From: an uncultured Prevotella sp.
GTDB lineage: Bacteria > Bacteroidota > Bacteroidia > Bacteroidales > Bacteroidaceae
Assembly (NCBI GenBank): GCA_900550035.1
Contig: URQS01000037.1
Coordinates: 1-32,272 of the forward strand
Direction of reading: 5' to 3'
Length of the DNA: 32,272 bases
The notes beneath the pieces are model-generated. The model was not told where the DNA came from. It ran no database searches and was given only the letters and a program-made list of their open reading frames with translations. Shown here in pieces: positions 23,821-32,246 of this stretch. The position numbers were made by a program, and so were the translations under genes. The first letter of the stretch is position 1. Each line of letters starts with the position of its first letter.

Positions 23821-26385
23821 GTGAAAAGGTTTTTAAGTATTACATTGATGTTCTTTGTCTTGGTCATTGCAGCCAAGGCACAGATTACCGGTGAAATTTA
23901 TGACAGCGACGGATACCCTATTCCGTTGGCAAGCGCTATATATAAGGGCCATCATGTGGCAGCAGCAAGCGACATGGACGGCAAGTTTACCATTGCACGA
24001 CACAATGGTTGGGAACTCACATTCAGTAGCGTAGGCTTCATTCCACAAACTATCAAGGTTGGCCCCAACACTCCTTCTCACATGAAGATTGTGCTCAAGG
24101 AAGACTCTAAGACTCTTGGCGAGGTGGTTATCAAGCAGAAGCGCGAACGCTACTCGCGCAAGAACAACCCTGCCGTAGAACTCATGAAGCGCGTTATAGC
24201 TGCCAAGAAGCTGTCGCACCTTGAGAACAACGACTACTATCAGTACAACAAATATCAGAAGATAACGCTCGCTCTGAACGATATCAAGCCCGAAGACCTT
24301 GTCACGGGCAAGTACAAAAACAAGTCGTATGTGAAGGATCAGATTGAAACATCGCCTTACAACAACAAGCTCATTCTGCCCGTCAGCGTGGAGGAGACCG
24401 TTACACAGCACATTTATCGCAAGAATCCTAAGGAGGAGAAGGACATTATTAAGGGTCAGCGCCAGGAGGGTGTCAACAACCTGCTGCAGACGGGCGAGAT
24501 ACTGAACACGTTGCTTAAAGAGGTATTTACAGATGTCAACATCTACGACGACCACATGCGCCTGCTTCAGTATCAGTTCACATCGCCCATCGGCGAGACT
24601 GCCATCTCGTTCTATCGATTCTACATCCAGGACACGGTATACGTCGACCGCGACCTGTGCTACCATCTGGAGTTTATCCCCAACAACCAGCAGGACTTCG
24701 GATTCCGTGGCGAATTGTACGTATTGGCCGATTCGTCACTTCACGTCAAGAAATGCTCGTTCACTCTACCTAAGCGCACCGACGTAAACTTTGTGCGTGA
24801 CATGAAGATTACGCAAGAATACACCCAATTGCCCAACGGCGAATGGGCGCTGTCGGTCGACGACCTTACCACCGAGATACACGTCAACAAGATGATAGGC
24901 GACTTGCTTGTCACCAAGACTACGCGCTACGACGACTATGCCTTCGACGATTTGCCCAACAAGCTGTTCAAGGGCAAGGCTAAGGTAAAGCATGAGGTGG
25001 ATGCCATGATACGCGACGAAGCGTTCTGGAATCAGTATCGTGCTGTAGAACTGACCAAGGGAGAGTCGTCGATGAACGCCTTCATACACCGTATGGAGCA
25101 GTCGAAGAACTTCAAGTGGATTATCTTCGGACTACGCGCATTCCTCGAGAACTTTGTCGAGACTGGTTCTACACGCACCAAGTCGATGTTCGACTTCGGT
25201 CCGGTCAACACCATCATCTCAAACAACTTCGTCGACAACTACCGCTTCCGTATCAGCGGACGTACCACAGCCAATCTCAATAAGCACCTCTTCTGGAAGG
25301 GTTACTACGCTTATGGTACCAAGTCGCAGAACCATTATTATGGCACAGAGATAACATACAGTCTGAACAAGAAGAAGAATGCTCCGTTCGAATTCCCGCA
25401 GCGCAACATCATCTTCGAGACTGGCTACGATGTTATGTCGCCTGCCGACAAGTTCCTTATGCACAATAAGGATAATGTGTTCATGTCGTTGCGTACGCAG
25501 AAGGTTGAACAGATGTACTTCTACAACCGTCAGAAACTCTCGTTCGACTACGAGACCGACTGGGGATTGTCGTTCAATGCATCTATCAAGGCTGAGAGCA
25601 ACGAGCCTACCGGCGACCTCACATTCATGAAGATGCCTGGTGCCGTGACCAATCCCGATGCTGACGGCAACGAATTTGTCCGCAAAATTCGTACTACTGA
25701 GGCTAAGCTTGGCGTGCGCTACTGCCCCGGACAGACCTTTATCAACACCAAGCTGCAACGTTGGCCAGTCAATCTCGACGCTCCTGAGTTCACTCTGAGC
25801 CACACTATGGGCATAAAGAACTTCCTTGGTGGCGAGTACAAGCTCAATATGACTGAGGCAAGCATATACAAGCGTTTCTGGCTCGGCTCGTGGGGCTACG
25901 TCAACACTCACCTTATCGGTGGCGCACAATGGAGCAAGGTACCCTTCCCGCTCCTCATCATGCCCCCTGCCAACCTCACATACTTCGAGATGGAGAATAC
26001 CATGTCGATGCTTAAGAACATGGAGTTCCTAAGCGACCGCTACGCCTTTGCATCGGTTTCGTGGGACCTCAACGGCAAGCTGTTCAACCGTCTGCCACTC
26101 ATACGCAAGCTCAAATGGCGTGAATGGGTATCGGTAAAGGGAATGTGGAGCACACTCACCGACAAGAACAACCCGCTGCTTGAGCAGAACCAGAACTCTA
26201 CTATGCTCTTCCAGATGCCTGAAGGAGCGTCTGTAATGGACAAGAAGAAGCCATACTGGGAAGTTGTAGTAGGCGTACACAACATCTTCAAGTTCTTCGC
26301 CGTTGACTATGTTCGCCGTATGAACTACAATGGTCCTGGCATCAAGAAGAACGGTATACGCTTCATGTTTATGGCAAGTTTCTAA
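23821..26385 (+). CDS. DUF5686 outer-membrane protein with carboxypeptidase-regulatory-like domain
   Basis: An 854-residue envelope protein. A signal peptide (FLSITLMFFVLVIAAKA) is cut before Gln22; residues about 22-100 form a CarboxypepD_reg-like beta-sandwich (ITGEIYDSDGYPIPLASAIYKG), and about 115-854 match DUF5686, a predicted beta-barrel region that ends in FMFMASF with a terminal Phe. Such proteins resemble the N-terminal part of SusC/TonB-dependent receptors but lack a plug. The start is GTG; the signal peptide begins there and no better ATG exists. The response regulator gene follows 13 bases after the stop. Confidence 0.88.
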   Translation: MKRFLSITLMFFVLVIAAKAQITGEIYDSDGYPIPLASAIYKGHHVAAASDMDGKFTIARHNGWELTFSSVGFIPQTIKVGPNTPSHMKIVLKEDSKTLGEVVIKQKRERYSRKNNPAVELMKRVIAAKKLSHLENNDYYQYNKYQKITLALNDIKPEDLVTGKYKNKSYVKDQIETSPYNNKLILPVSVEETVTQHIYRKNPKEEKDIIKGQRQEGVNNLLQTGEILNTLLKEVFTDVNIYDDHMRLLQYQFTSPIGETAISFYRFYIQDTVYVDRDLCYHLEFIPNNQQDFGFRGELYVLADSSLHVKKCSFTLPKRTDVNFVRDMKITQEYTQLPNGEWALSVDDLTTEIHVNKMIGDLLVTKTTRYDDYAFDDLPNKLFKGKAKVKHEVDAMIRDEAFWNQYRAVELTKGESSMNAFIHRMEQSKNFKWIIFGLRAFLENFVETGSTRTKSMFDFGPVNTIISNNFVDNYRFRISGRTTANLNKHLFWKGYYAYGTKSQNHYYGTEITYSLNKKKNAPFEFPQRNIIFETGYDVMSPADKFLMHNKDNVFMSLRTQKVEQMYFYNRQKLSFDYETDWGLSFNASIKAESNEPTGDLTFMKMPGAVTNPDADGNEFVRKIRTTEAKLGVRYCPGQTFINTKLQRWPVNLDAPEFTLSHTMGIKNFLGGEYKLNMTEASIYKRFWLGSWGYVNTHLIGGAQWSKVPFPLLIMPPANLTYFEMENTMSMLKNMEFLSDRYAFASVSWDLNGKLFNRLPLIRKLKWREWVSVKGMWSTLTDKNNPLLEQNQNSTMLFQMPEGASVMDKKKPYWEVVVGVHNIFKFFAVDYVRRMNYNGPGIKKNGIRFMFMASF

Positions 26386-26398
26386 AAGCATCAAGCTT

Positions 26399-27046
26399 AT
26401 GATTTTATTTGCAGACAGACAGGATATAACACGCATCGGACTGATGCACGTCGCCAGCACTATGGAATGTGCTGGCGAGTGCAAATATGTCGAAGACAAG
26501 GCTTCGCTCATCGAAGCCTTGACAGCCGTGCCCGATGCTATAGTAGTGCTCGACTATACAATGTTCGACATCAACGACCTGTCTGAGCTGCTCATTATGA
26601 CACAACGGTTCGGTAGCTCGCATTGGGTGCTGTTCAGCGACACACTGAGCTACGAATTCATGTCACGAGCCGTGGCTACAAGCCGACAATTAAGTATTGT
26701 AATGAAAGACTCACCAATTGGCGAGATACGATCGGCATTACAATACGCCCTACAACACCAACGATACATCTGCCAACGAATAGCCGAGATGTTGCTCAAT
26801 CCGCCGACCAACGACGAGCAACAACCTGAGTTGGCTAATCTTACAAAGACCGAAACGGAGATTCTGAAGCTTATAGCTCTCGGACTTACAACGAAGGAGA
26901 TTGCCGAACGACGCTTCTCGTCGTTCCACACTATCAATACCCACCGCAAGAACATATTCCGCAAGCTTAGTGTCAACAACGCTCACGAGGCTACAAAACT
27001 GGCACTCAGAGCTGGACTGGTAGACAGTGCGGAATATTATATATAA
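26399..27046 (+). CDS. LuxR/NarL-type response regulator
   Basis: A 215-residue regulator. Residues 1 to about 120 look like a receiver domain with the phospho-acceptor Asp52 in VVLDYTMFD and a conserved-type Lys103 (VMKDSP). Residues about 148-210 are a LuxR helix-turn-helix (LTKTETEILKLIALGLTTKEIAERRFSSFHTI... KLSVNN). No sensor kinase gene is adjacent. The ATG at 26399, 13 bases after the DUF5686 stop, starts the receiver fold; an in-frame ATG at 26330 lies inside the previous gene. It may share a transcript with DUF5686 and is ended by a terminator. Confidence 0.88.
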   Translation: MILFADRQDITRIGLMHVASTMECAGECKYVEDKASLIEALTAVPDAIVVLDYTMFDINDLSELLIMTQRFGSSHWVLFSDTLSYEFMSRAVATSRQLSIVMKDSPIGEIRSALQYALQHQRYICQRIAEMLLNPPTNDEQQPELANLTKTETEILKLIALGLTTKEIAERRFSSFHTINTHRKNIFRKLSVNNAHEATKLALRAGLVDSAEYYI

Positions 27047-27052
27047 TGAAAT

Positions 27053-27088
27053 GAGGCTACAGCATTCACGCTATAGCCTCTTTTTTTT
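27053..27088 (+). terminator. Rho-independent terminator after the response regulator gene
   Basis: GAGGCTACAGC and GCTATAGCCTC (27070-27080) pair with a single mismatch around a six-base loop, followed by eight T. The stem is nearly the same as that of the terminator after the amylase gene. Confidence 0.92.
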
Positions 27089-27142
27089 ATAATTTTATGC
27101 AAACGATTGTCCTGATTTTTTGATTGTTTTTCATTTATTAAG

Positions 27143-27174
27143 TTGTTTCATATTACTTTATATCCCTATTTTTG
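27143..27174 (+). promoter_or_regulatory. Promoter of the alpha-amylase gene
   Basis: TATTTTTG (27167-27174) followed by CA is the -7 element; TTG at 27143-27145 lies 21 bases upstream in the -33 position. The ATG at 27218 is 43 bases downstream of the -7 box. Confidence 0.65.
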
Positions 27175-27217
27175 CAACATAATCGATAACTTAATAACTG
27201 TTTTCAACAAACCTTTT

Positions 27218-30200
27218 ATGATTAACAACAAACTTAAAATGTGGGCATTTCTACTGCTTATGCTCATCGCTATGCCAACAATGGCAGACGATTTCAACAG
27301 TCAGCGAACGGATTTTCGCGACGAAAGTATCTACTTTATGATTACCACCCGTTTCTACGATGGCGATCCAAAGAACAACGTGTTGTGTTGGGATAACAAA
27401 CAATGTCAGATCGAGACTGGCGACCCATGTTGGCGAGGCGACTTCCAAGGCGTTATCGACAAACTCGACTACATCAAGGCACTTGGCTTCACAGCTATCT
27501 GGATTACTCCAGTAGTGCAGAACGCATCGGGTTACGACTATCATGGCTACCATGCCATGGACTTCACACATGTCGACTGCCGCTATCAGAGCGGTGACGG
27601 CTCGAAGAGTGGCGACGTGATGTTCCAGGAACTCATCGACAAGGCACATGCTAAGGGCATCAAGATTATACTTGACATTGTGCTCAACCACACAGGTAAC
27701 TTTGGCGAGGAGAATCTCTGCAAGGAGTTTGAGCGCAACACCAAGCTTCGCAACCAGGCAGAAATCGATGCTTGTATGATTCCTAACAGCGATATGCTTG
27801 GCTCCGACTATCTCACAATTGTAGGTGCTATGCAGTACCAGCGTCGTTTGGCTCTGATGAAGAACACTGATGGACAGAACCACGACATACACAACTACTG
27901 GCACCATACAGCCAACAACTGGAACTGGGACTTCCCAAGCCGTTGGATGGGTCAGATTGCTGGCGACTGTGTAGACCTTAACACTGAGAACGACGAGGTG
28001 GCACAGTATCTCGTAAAGTGCTATGGCGAGTTTATCAAGATGGGTGTCGATGGTTTCCGTATCGATACATCTGGTCACATCTCACGTCTTACCTTCAACA
28101 AGCAGTTTATACCTCAATTTACAGCACTTGGCGAGCAGTATAAGAGCAAGCGCTTAAACCAGGCACCTTTCTTTATGTATGGTGAGGTTTGTACTCGTAT
28201 GAACGATGTTACCTACAGAGGTCAGGCAAACCTCTCTTGCTACTTCTATACCTGGAAGTCGGATGAGGACTTGCTCAACAAATGGGATGGAAGCAAAAGT
28301 TACTGGGATAGTCAGGTGGTTCCTGAGGGTTCTGAGCCAGTAGGCCCACAACTGCTTTGCTTGGAGGAGACTACTTCTCCAAAGAGCAACAATGCCAAGA
28401 TGCTCAATGGTGCATGGCACGAGCCAGACCATTCTCAGTCAAGCGGATTCAACGTCATTGACTTCCCAATGCACTACAGCTACAACACTGCCCAACAGGC
28501 TTTCGGATTGGCAAGCGGCGACGAGTGCTATAATGACGCTACTTACAATGTAGTATATGTAGATAGCCATGACTACAGTCCAGGTCCAAACGACACAAAC
28601 CGTTTTGGTGGTACAGATGCTCAGTGGGCTGAGAACCTCTCTCTCTTGTTTACCTTCCGTGGTATTCCTTGTATCTATTATGGTTCGGAGATTGGTTTCC
28701 GTCGCGGTGTAGTAATTGATAAAGGCCCTAATGGTCCTCTCTCAAACACAGGTCGTGCTTACTTCGGTGGTTATATCACTGGTGACGTTACTGCAACCGA
28801 CTTTGGTACGTATAAGGCTTCAGGCAACGTGGCAGCTTCTTTGAATCATGATGTAGCTCAGCACATCATCCGTCTGAACAAGATTCGTCAGGCTGTGCCT
28901 GCTCTCCGCAAGGGTCAGTGGACCGTCGATGGATGTACAGCAGCTAATGGCGGTATTGCTTTCAAGCGTGCATATAAGAAAAGCTACGCTCTCGTAGCCC
29001 TCAATGGTGGTGCCACATTTACAGATTGCCCTGAAGGCACATATACTGATGTTGTTACTGGTAAGACATATACTGGTTCTACTATCACCGTAGACGCTCC
29101 TGCAACACAGGGTCAGGTACGTGTACTTGTAAAGGATTGGACTGGCGGTGTAATAGGCGAGGATGGCCCATTCATCTACACAACTTCTCCTCAGAGCAAG
29201 GGCGATCAGGCATACGACGGTCAGGAAGAGGCTGGTACTGATATATATTATGGCAGCGACGACATAGAGCAGGATGCAGCAGTTGTATTCAATCCTAATG
29301 GTGGCAACTTCCGCACAGAGACCGTTACCGTTACTGCAACTCTCAACGATGGCGCAGCAAGCGGCTGGTATCAGATTGAAGGTGAGGACAAGGTAGAACT
29401 CTCAAGCGAAGGCTCAACATTCACCATTGGCGCAGACATGAAGTTTGGCGATACCAAGAAAGTAAACTGGGGTGCAACAAACGACGATGGTACCGAGTAC
29501 AGTGGAACTACTACATACAGAAAGGTAGATCCAAATGCTTCTATCATAGTATACGTTAAGGCCAACAGCGCTCCTAACCTCTATGCATGGGCAGGGGACG
29601 GCACAACAGCCAAGACTCTCAATGGCGAATGGCCTGGCAAGAAGATGTCTACCAAGACAACTATCGAAGGTGTAGATTATTATATGTTCGTGGCAGATGG
29701 CGTAGAGAAATTCAACATAATTCTCAACAATGGTAGCGGCACACAGACTGCCGACATTACTAACATCACAGCTACAACATTCTTCTCTTACGATGGTGGC
29801 TCTGGCTACGAGGTGCTTAGCGATATTCCGGTTCCAGAACCGAAACCAAATCCAAATCCTGAACCGACTCCAGATCCAGATCCAACTCCAGTTCCTACCC
29901 CGACTGGCAAGTTCTACGTTTACTTTGCCGCTCCTACATCATGGAGCAATGTTAAGGCATGGGTATGGGACTCTAAATTGAGCAATGACAAAAATAACTA
30001 CACTGGTGGCAACTGGCCTGGTGAGGATTGCGTCAAGACCTCTAAGACATACAACGGTATGACCGTTTGGATGTGGGAGTATAAGGGCGACAAGACAGAC
30101 ATGCCTACACACATCATCTTTAACAATGGTAGTGGCGAGCAGACCAAAGACCTCGACTATCAGAACGGCAAGTGCTACGACTTCAATGGCGTTAACAACT

Positions 30201-30376
30201 CTATCAGCATCCCAACTGGTATCAACGGCATAAACGCCAACGCTGCCAAGAAAATGATAAAGGTATATACACTCAACGGTGAATGTGTTGGTGTAATGTC
30301 CGACCTTAACTCTGCAACCTACACTCTCCGTCCTGGCATCTATATTGCCAACGGCAGAAAGTTTGTTGTTCGTTAA
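27218..30376 (+). CDS. Secreted multidomain GH13 alpha-amylase
   Basis: A 1052-residue protein. A signal peptide (MWAFLLLMLIAMPTMA) is followed by a GH13 barrel (about 35-560) with LDIVLNHTG, nucleophile Asp283 (GFRIDTS), acid/base Glu323 (MYGEV) and His451-Asp452 (DSHDYSP). After the C-terminal beta domain comes an Ig/chitobiase-like segment (about 685-770), a CBM26-like starch-binding module (about 772-868), a Pro-rich linker (871-897), a second CBM26-like module (about 898-990), and a tail resembling a type IX secretion signal (KVYTLNGE...GIYIANGRKFVVR). It would cut starch outside the cell. No SusC/SusD genes are next to it. The start at 27218 follows the promoter. Confidence 0.92.
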   Translation: MINNKLKMWAFLLLMLIAMPTMADDFNSQRTDFRDESIYFMITTRFYDGDPKNNVLCWDNKQCQIETGDPCWRGDFQGVIDKLDYIKALGFTAIWITPVVQNASGYDYHGYHAMDFTHVDCRYQSGDGSKSGDVMFQELIDKAHAKGIKIILDIVLNHTGNFGEENLCKEFERNTKLRNQAEIDACMIPNSDMLGSDYLTIVGAMQYQRRLALMKNTDGQNHDIHNYWHHTANNWNWDFPSRWMGQIAGDCVDLNTENDEVAQYLVKCYGEFIKMGVDGFRIDTSGHISRLTFNKQFIPQFTALGEQYKSKRLNQAPFFMYGEVCTRMNDVTYRGQANLSCYFYTWKSDEDLLNKWDGSKSYWDSQVVPEGSEPVGPQLLCLEETTSPKSNNAKMLNGAWHEPDHSQSSGFNVIDFPMHYSYNTAQQAFGLASGDECYNDATYNVVYVDSHDYSPGPNDTNRFGGTDAQWAENLSLLFTFRGIPCIYYGSEIGFRRGVVIDKGPNGPLSNTGRAYFGGYITGDVTATDFGTYKASGNVAASLNHDVAQHIIRLNKIRQAVPALRKGQWTVDGCTAANGGIAFKRAYKKSYALVALNGGATFTDCPEGTYTDVVTGKTYTGSTITVDAPATQGQVRVLVKDWTGGVIGEDGPFIYTTSPQSKGDQAYDGQEEAGTDIYYGSDDIEQDAAVVFNPNGGNFRTETVTVTATLNDGAASGWYQIEGEDKVELSSEGSTFTIGADMKFGDTKKVNWGATNDDGTEYSGTTTYRKVDPNASIIVYVKANSAPNLYAWAGDGTTAKTLNGEWPGKKMSTKTTIEGVDYYMFVADGVEKFNIILNNGSGTQTADITNITATTFFSYDGGSGYEVLSDIPVPEPKPNPNPEPTPDPDPTPVPTPTGKFYVYFAAPTSWSNVKAWVWDSKLSNDKNNYTGGNWPGEDCVKTSKTYNGMTVWMWEYKGDKTDMPTHIIFNNGSGEQTKDLDYQNGKCYDFNGVNNSISIPTGINGINANAAKKMIKVYTLNGECVGVMSDLNSATYTLRPGIYIANGRKFVVR

Positions 30377-30391
30377 TGTTTATAGTTAGTT

Positions 30392-30439
30392 AAAATAAAA
30401 TGAGGCTATAGCGAAAGTGCTATAGCCTCATTTTATTTT
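30392..30439. terminator. Bidirectional terminator between convergent genes
   Basis: A perfect 21-bp inverted repeat (30392-30412 and 30419-30439) with a six-base GAAAGT loop. The core is TGAGGCTATAGC, with A-rich and T-rich outer arms that give a U-tract in both directions. It serves the amylase gene and the convergent minus-strand gene ending at 30475. Confidence 0.93.
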
Positions 30440-30474
30440 TATTCTAATATTGTGTCAATGTAATCGGATGAAGA

Positions 30475-31158
30475 TTACTTAACAATCATCTTCTTGCCGT
30501 TCTCAATAACAACACCCTTGTATGACTCATTAACACGCTGACCAGCAAGATTGTAACGAACACCCTTCTTGGCGTTGTCTACTGCTACACCGTTGATACC
30601 AGTTGTACTAGAAGGATTAACAGTAATATCTGAGAAACACAAACAAACATTAGATTCAGTAGTTTTTCTGTAAACAGTGAAAGTAACTTCATCTGCTTCA
30701 CCAGTCCATGTCCAATCACGTGTCTTCTTGTCCATTGTTAATGTACCAACAGAAGCCTTAAAATCACCAGCACCCTTACTACCAACTACTGGAGCAGTAA
30801 AAGTAATCTTGGTTATTTTCTTATCAGACTTAGAAATTACGATATCTGAACCTTGTGGAGTTGTCATATTTTTACCACCATAAATCCAAATACAACCAGT
30901 AGCCTTCTTGTCATTCTTGGCGTCATATTTATAATACCTCATTGTAGAACTAGGCTCATTCTCAACAAACTTCATTGTTACATCATCAGCTGTAAAGACA
31001 CCATTATTGGCTTGTTTTGATGACAACCACAAGACATCCCTACTAGCAGGAACAAGTTCATCCATAAGGTTCTTGAAGTTGAATGTTGTCTGAGCATTAA
31101 CTGCACCAGCAACCATCATAAGTGCAGCAACAAAAGCATAGCGTAAAGTTTTAATCAT
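30475..31158 (-). CDS. Small secreted protein with type IX-like C-terminal tail
   Basis: A 227-residue protein with signal peptide MIKTLRYAFVAALMMVAGAVNA. The mature part is a predicted beta-sandwich with a marked WTGEADEVTFTV near its end, a pattern also seen in repeat domains of Prevotella surface proteins. The last 40 residues (GINGVAVDN...RYNLAGQRV...GVVIENGKKMIVK) look like a short type IX sorting tail. It is a paralogue of the protein encoded just upstream. Function unknown; a surface or extracellular binding role is possible. Base composition is more AT-rich than the housekeeping genes. Confidence 0.75.
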   Translation of the reverse strand: MIKTLRYAFVAALMMVAGAVNAQTTFNFKNLMDELVPASRDVLWLSSKQANNGVFTADDVTMKFVENEPSSTMRYYKYDAKNDKKATGCIWIYGGKNMTTPQGSDIVISKSDKKITKITFTAPVVGSKGAGDFKASVGTLTMDKKTRDWTWTGEADEVTFTVYRKTTESNVCLCFSDITVNPSSTTGINGVAVDNAKKGVRYNLAGQRVNESYKGVVIENGKKMIVK

Positions 31159-31200
31159 AAGTTATTATTGTTTTAGTTGTTAATATAATTTCACATAGAA

Positions 31201-31270
31201 TTGGCGGAGCTGTATGTCAAAAGTCATACAAAGCGTGCTGCTTAGACTTTTGACACACCCTCGCCGCCAA
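31201..31270. repeat. Nested inverted repeat between the two paralogous genes
   Basis: TTGGCGG (31201-31207) pairs with CCGCCAA (31264-31270), and inside it TGTCAAAAGTC (31215-31225) pairs exactly with GACTTTTGACA (31245-31255). A competing small stem TGTATG/CATACA also exists. It may be the 3' end structure of the upstream gene or a small palindromic element; there is no U-tract. Confidence 0.7.
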
Positions 31271-31309
31271 CAATTTAATAATGTAGAGAATTATGTTCTG
31301 AGTCAGTTA

Positions 31310-31873
31310 TTACTTCTTAGCAGCAGGCATTGTTGTATTTACAACGATCTCGCTGAAGCGCAATACACCAGTCTTGCTCTCAGGACGGCTAACAGTGAAA
31401 GTAACCTCCTTAGCATCACCAGTCCAAACGTAGTTCTTAGTCTTGCGCTCAAACTTAAGAGTGCCACAAGAAGCGTTCAATTCGCCTGCGCCCTGCTCCA
31501 CCGGAGTAGCAACAAAAACGATGTGCTTCATATTCTCCTTGCTGTTAGTCAACTTGATTGCCGATCCCTCAGCATTCTCGTTGTCCACCTTGCTACCATA
31601 GAGACGGATGCAAGCGTTCGACTTAGCTGCGTCGCCAGTGAACATCTGGTAAGCAGGAGAAGAGCTATAGTTGCCGGGAATAATGGTCATTGTTACGTCG
31701 CCTACAGTCTGTACACCTGCACCAGCTTCCTTATTCATAAGATAAAGAACCGGCTTGTTAGGCTGTAGACAAGGCTCGAAAATGTTCTTGAAGTTGATTG
31801 TTGTCTGTGCTGATGCGCCACCGCATACAAGCATCATCAATGCTACTAATGTAAAACGCAAAGTTTTAATCAT
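31310..31873 (-). CDS. Small secreted protein, paralogue lacking the sorting-like tail
   Basis: A 187-residue protein with signal peptide MIKTLRFTLVALMMLVCGGASA. It aligns with its downstream neighbour throughout: the signal, TTINFKN, the DVTMTI segment, IRLYGSK, GTLKFERKTKNYVWTGDAKEVTFTV and a final FSEIVVN. It stops at AAKK, without the roughly 40-residue sorting-like tail of the neighbour. It is probably periplasmic or exported by another route. Function unknown. It has a consensus promoter about 110 bases upstream, with three 18-bp repeats in the leader. Confidence 0.75.
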   Translation of the reverse strand: MIKTLRFTLVALMMLVCGGASAQTTINFKNIFEPCLQPNKPVLYLMNKEAGAGVQTVGDVTMTIIPGNYSSSPAYQMFTGDAAKSNACIRLYGSKVDNENAEGSAIKLTNSKENMKHIVFVATPVEQGAGELNASCGTLKFERKTKNYVWTGDAKEVTFTVSRPESKTGVLRFSEIVVNTTMPAAKK

Positions 31874-31919
31874 AATGTTTTTGGTTATTAAATATTAGTA
31901 AATTAGTATTACTTGTAAA

Positions 31920-31979
31920 TTTTAGTATTATAGTTACTTTTAGTATTATAGTTACTTTTAGTATTATAGTTACTTTTAG
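31920..31979 (-). repeat. Three exact 18-bp tandem repeats in the 5' leader
   Basis: The unit TTTTAGTATTATAGTTAC (plus strand) occurs at 31920-31937, 31938-31955 and 31956-31973 without a change, followed by a partial TTTTAG. The array ends six bases from the -7 promoter element, so it is at or just after the predicted transcription start. Confidence 0.95.
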
Positions 31980-31984
31980 CGATG

Positions 31985-32015
31985 CAAAGTTAAGAAAATA
32001 TATTGTTTTTCCAAA
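31985..32015 (-). promoter_or_regulatory. Promoter of the upstream secreted-protein gene
   Basis: On the minus strand TTTG (plus 32012-32015) is followed after exactly 19 bases by TAACTTTG (plus 31985-31992) and CA. This is a full Bacteroidota consensus. The start would be near 31978, at the edge of the tandem repeats. Confidence 0.82.
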
Positions 32016-32142
32016 TTTTCGAGCGAAAAAAAAGATACAATTTAATACAAACTATGTACAAGAACGTACAAATGTACATATAAGTAAATTATTTATGTAA
32101 ACAAGCCAAAGAACACTGCTAAATAATAATGTATAGCGTGTG

Positions 32143-32174
32143 CAAAGGTAATGTTCTGCGCAAGCGATGTCAAG
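32143..32174 (-). promoter_or_regulatory. Second minus-strand promoter without an adjacent gene
   Basis: TACCTTTG (plus 32143-32150) followed by CA matches the -7 element, with a near-match CTTG (plus 32171-32174) 20 bases upstream. The next gene downstream on this strand begins at 31873, so the transcript would have a long leader or encode a small RNA. Confidence 0.5.
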
Positions 32175-32217
32175 AAATAAGGAGGGAAATAAAAGAATGT
32201 ACGAAATGTACGGGCAT

Positions 32218-32246
32218 AAAAAAAGGTCTCCAAAGTCGTTAGACCT
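32218..32246 (-). terminator. Rho-independent terminator of a gene beyond the right edge
   Basis: On the minus strand AGGTCT (plus 32241-32246) pairs with AGACCT (plus 32224-32229) across an 11-base loop, followed by a run of T (plus 32218-32223). It would end a minus-strand gene located outside the window. Confidence 0.65.

Noticed and set aside
23627..23824. Small 65-codon frame after the HAD gene
   Set aside because: It crosses the hairpin and the DUF5686 promoter and has no initiation signal or recognisable sequence.
27143..27217. Upstream TTG start for the amylase
   Set aside because: It overlaps the promoter and would place 25 residues before a normal signal peptide.
31920..31979. CRISPR-like array
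   Set aside because: The 18-bp units are directly adjacent without spacers, so this is a tandem repeat.
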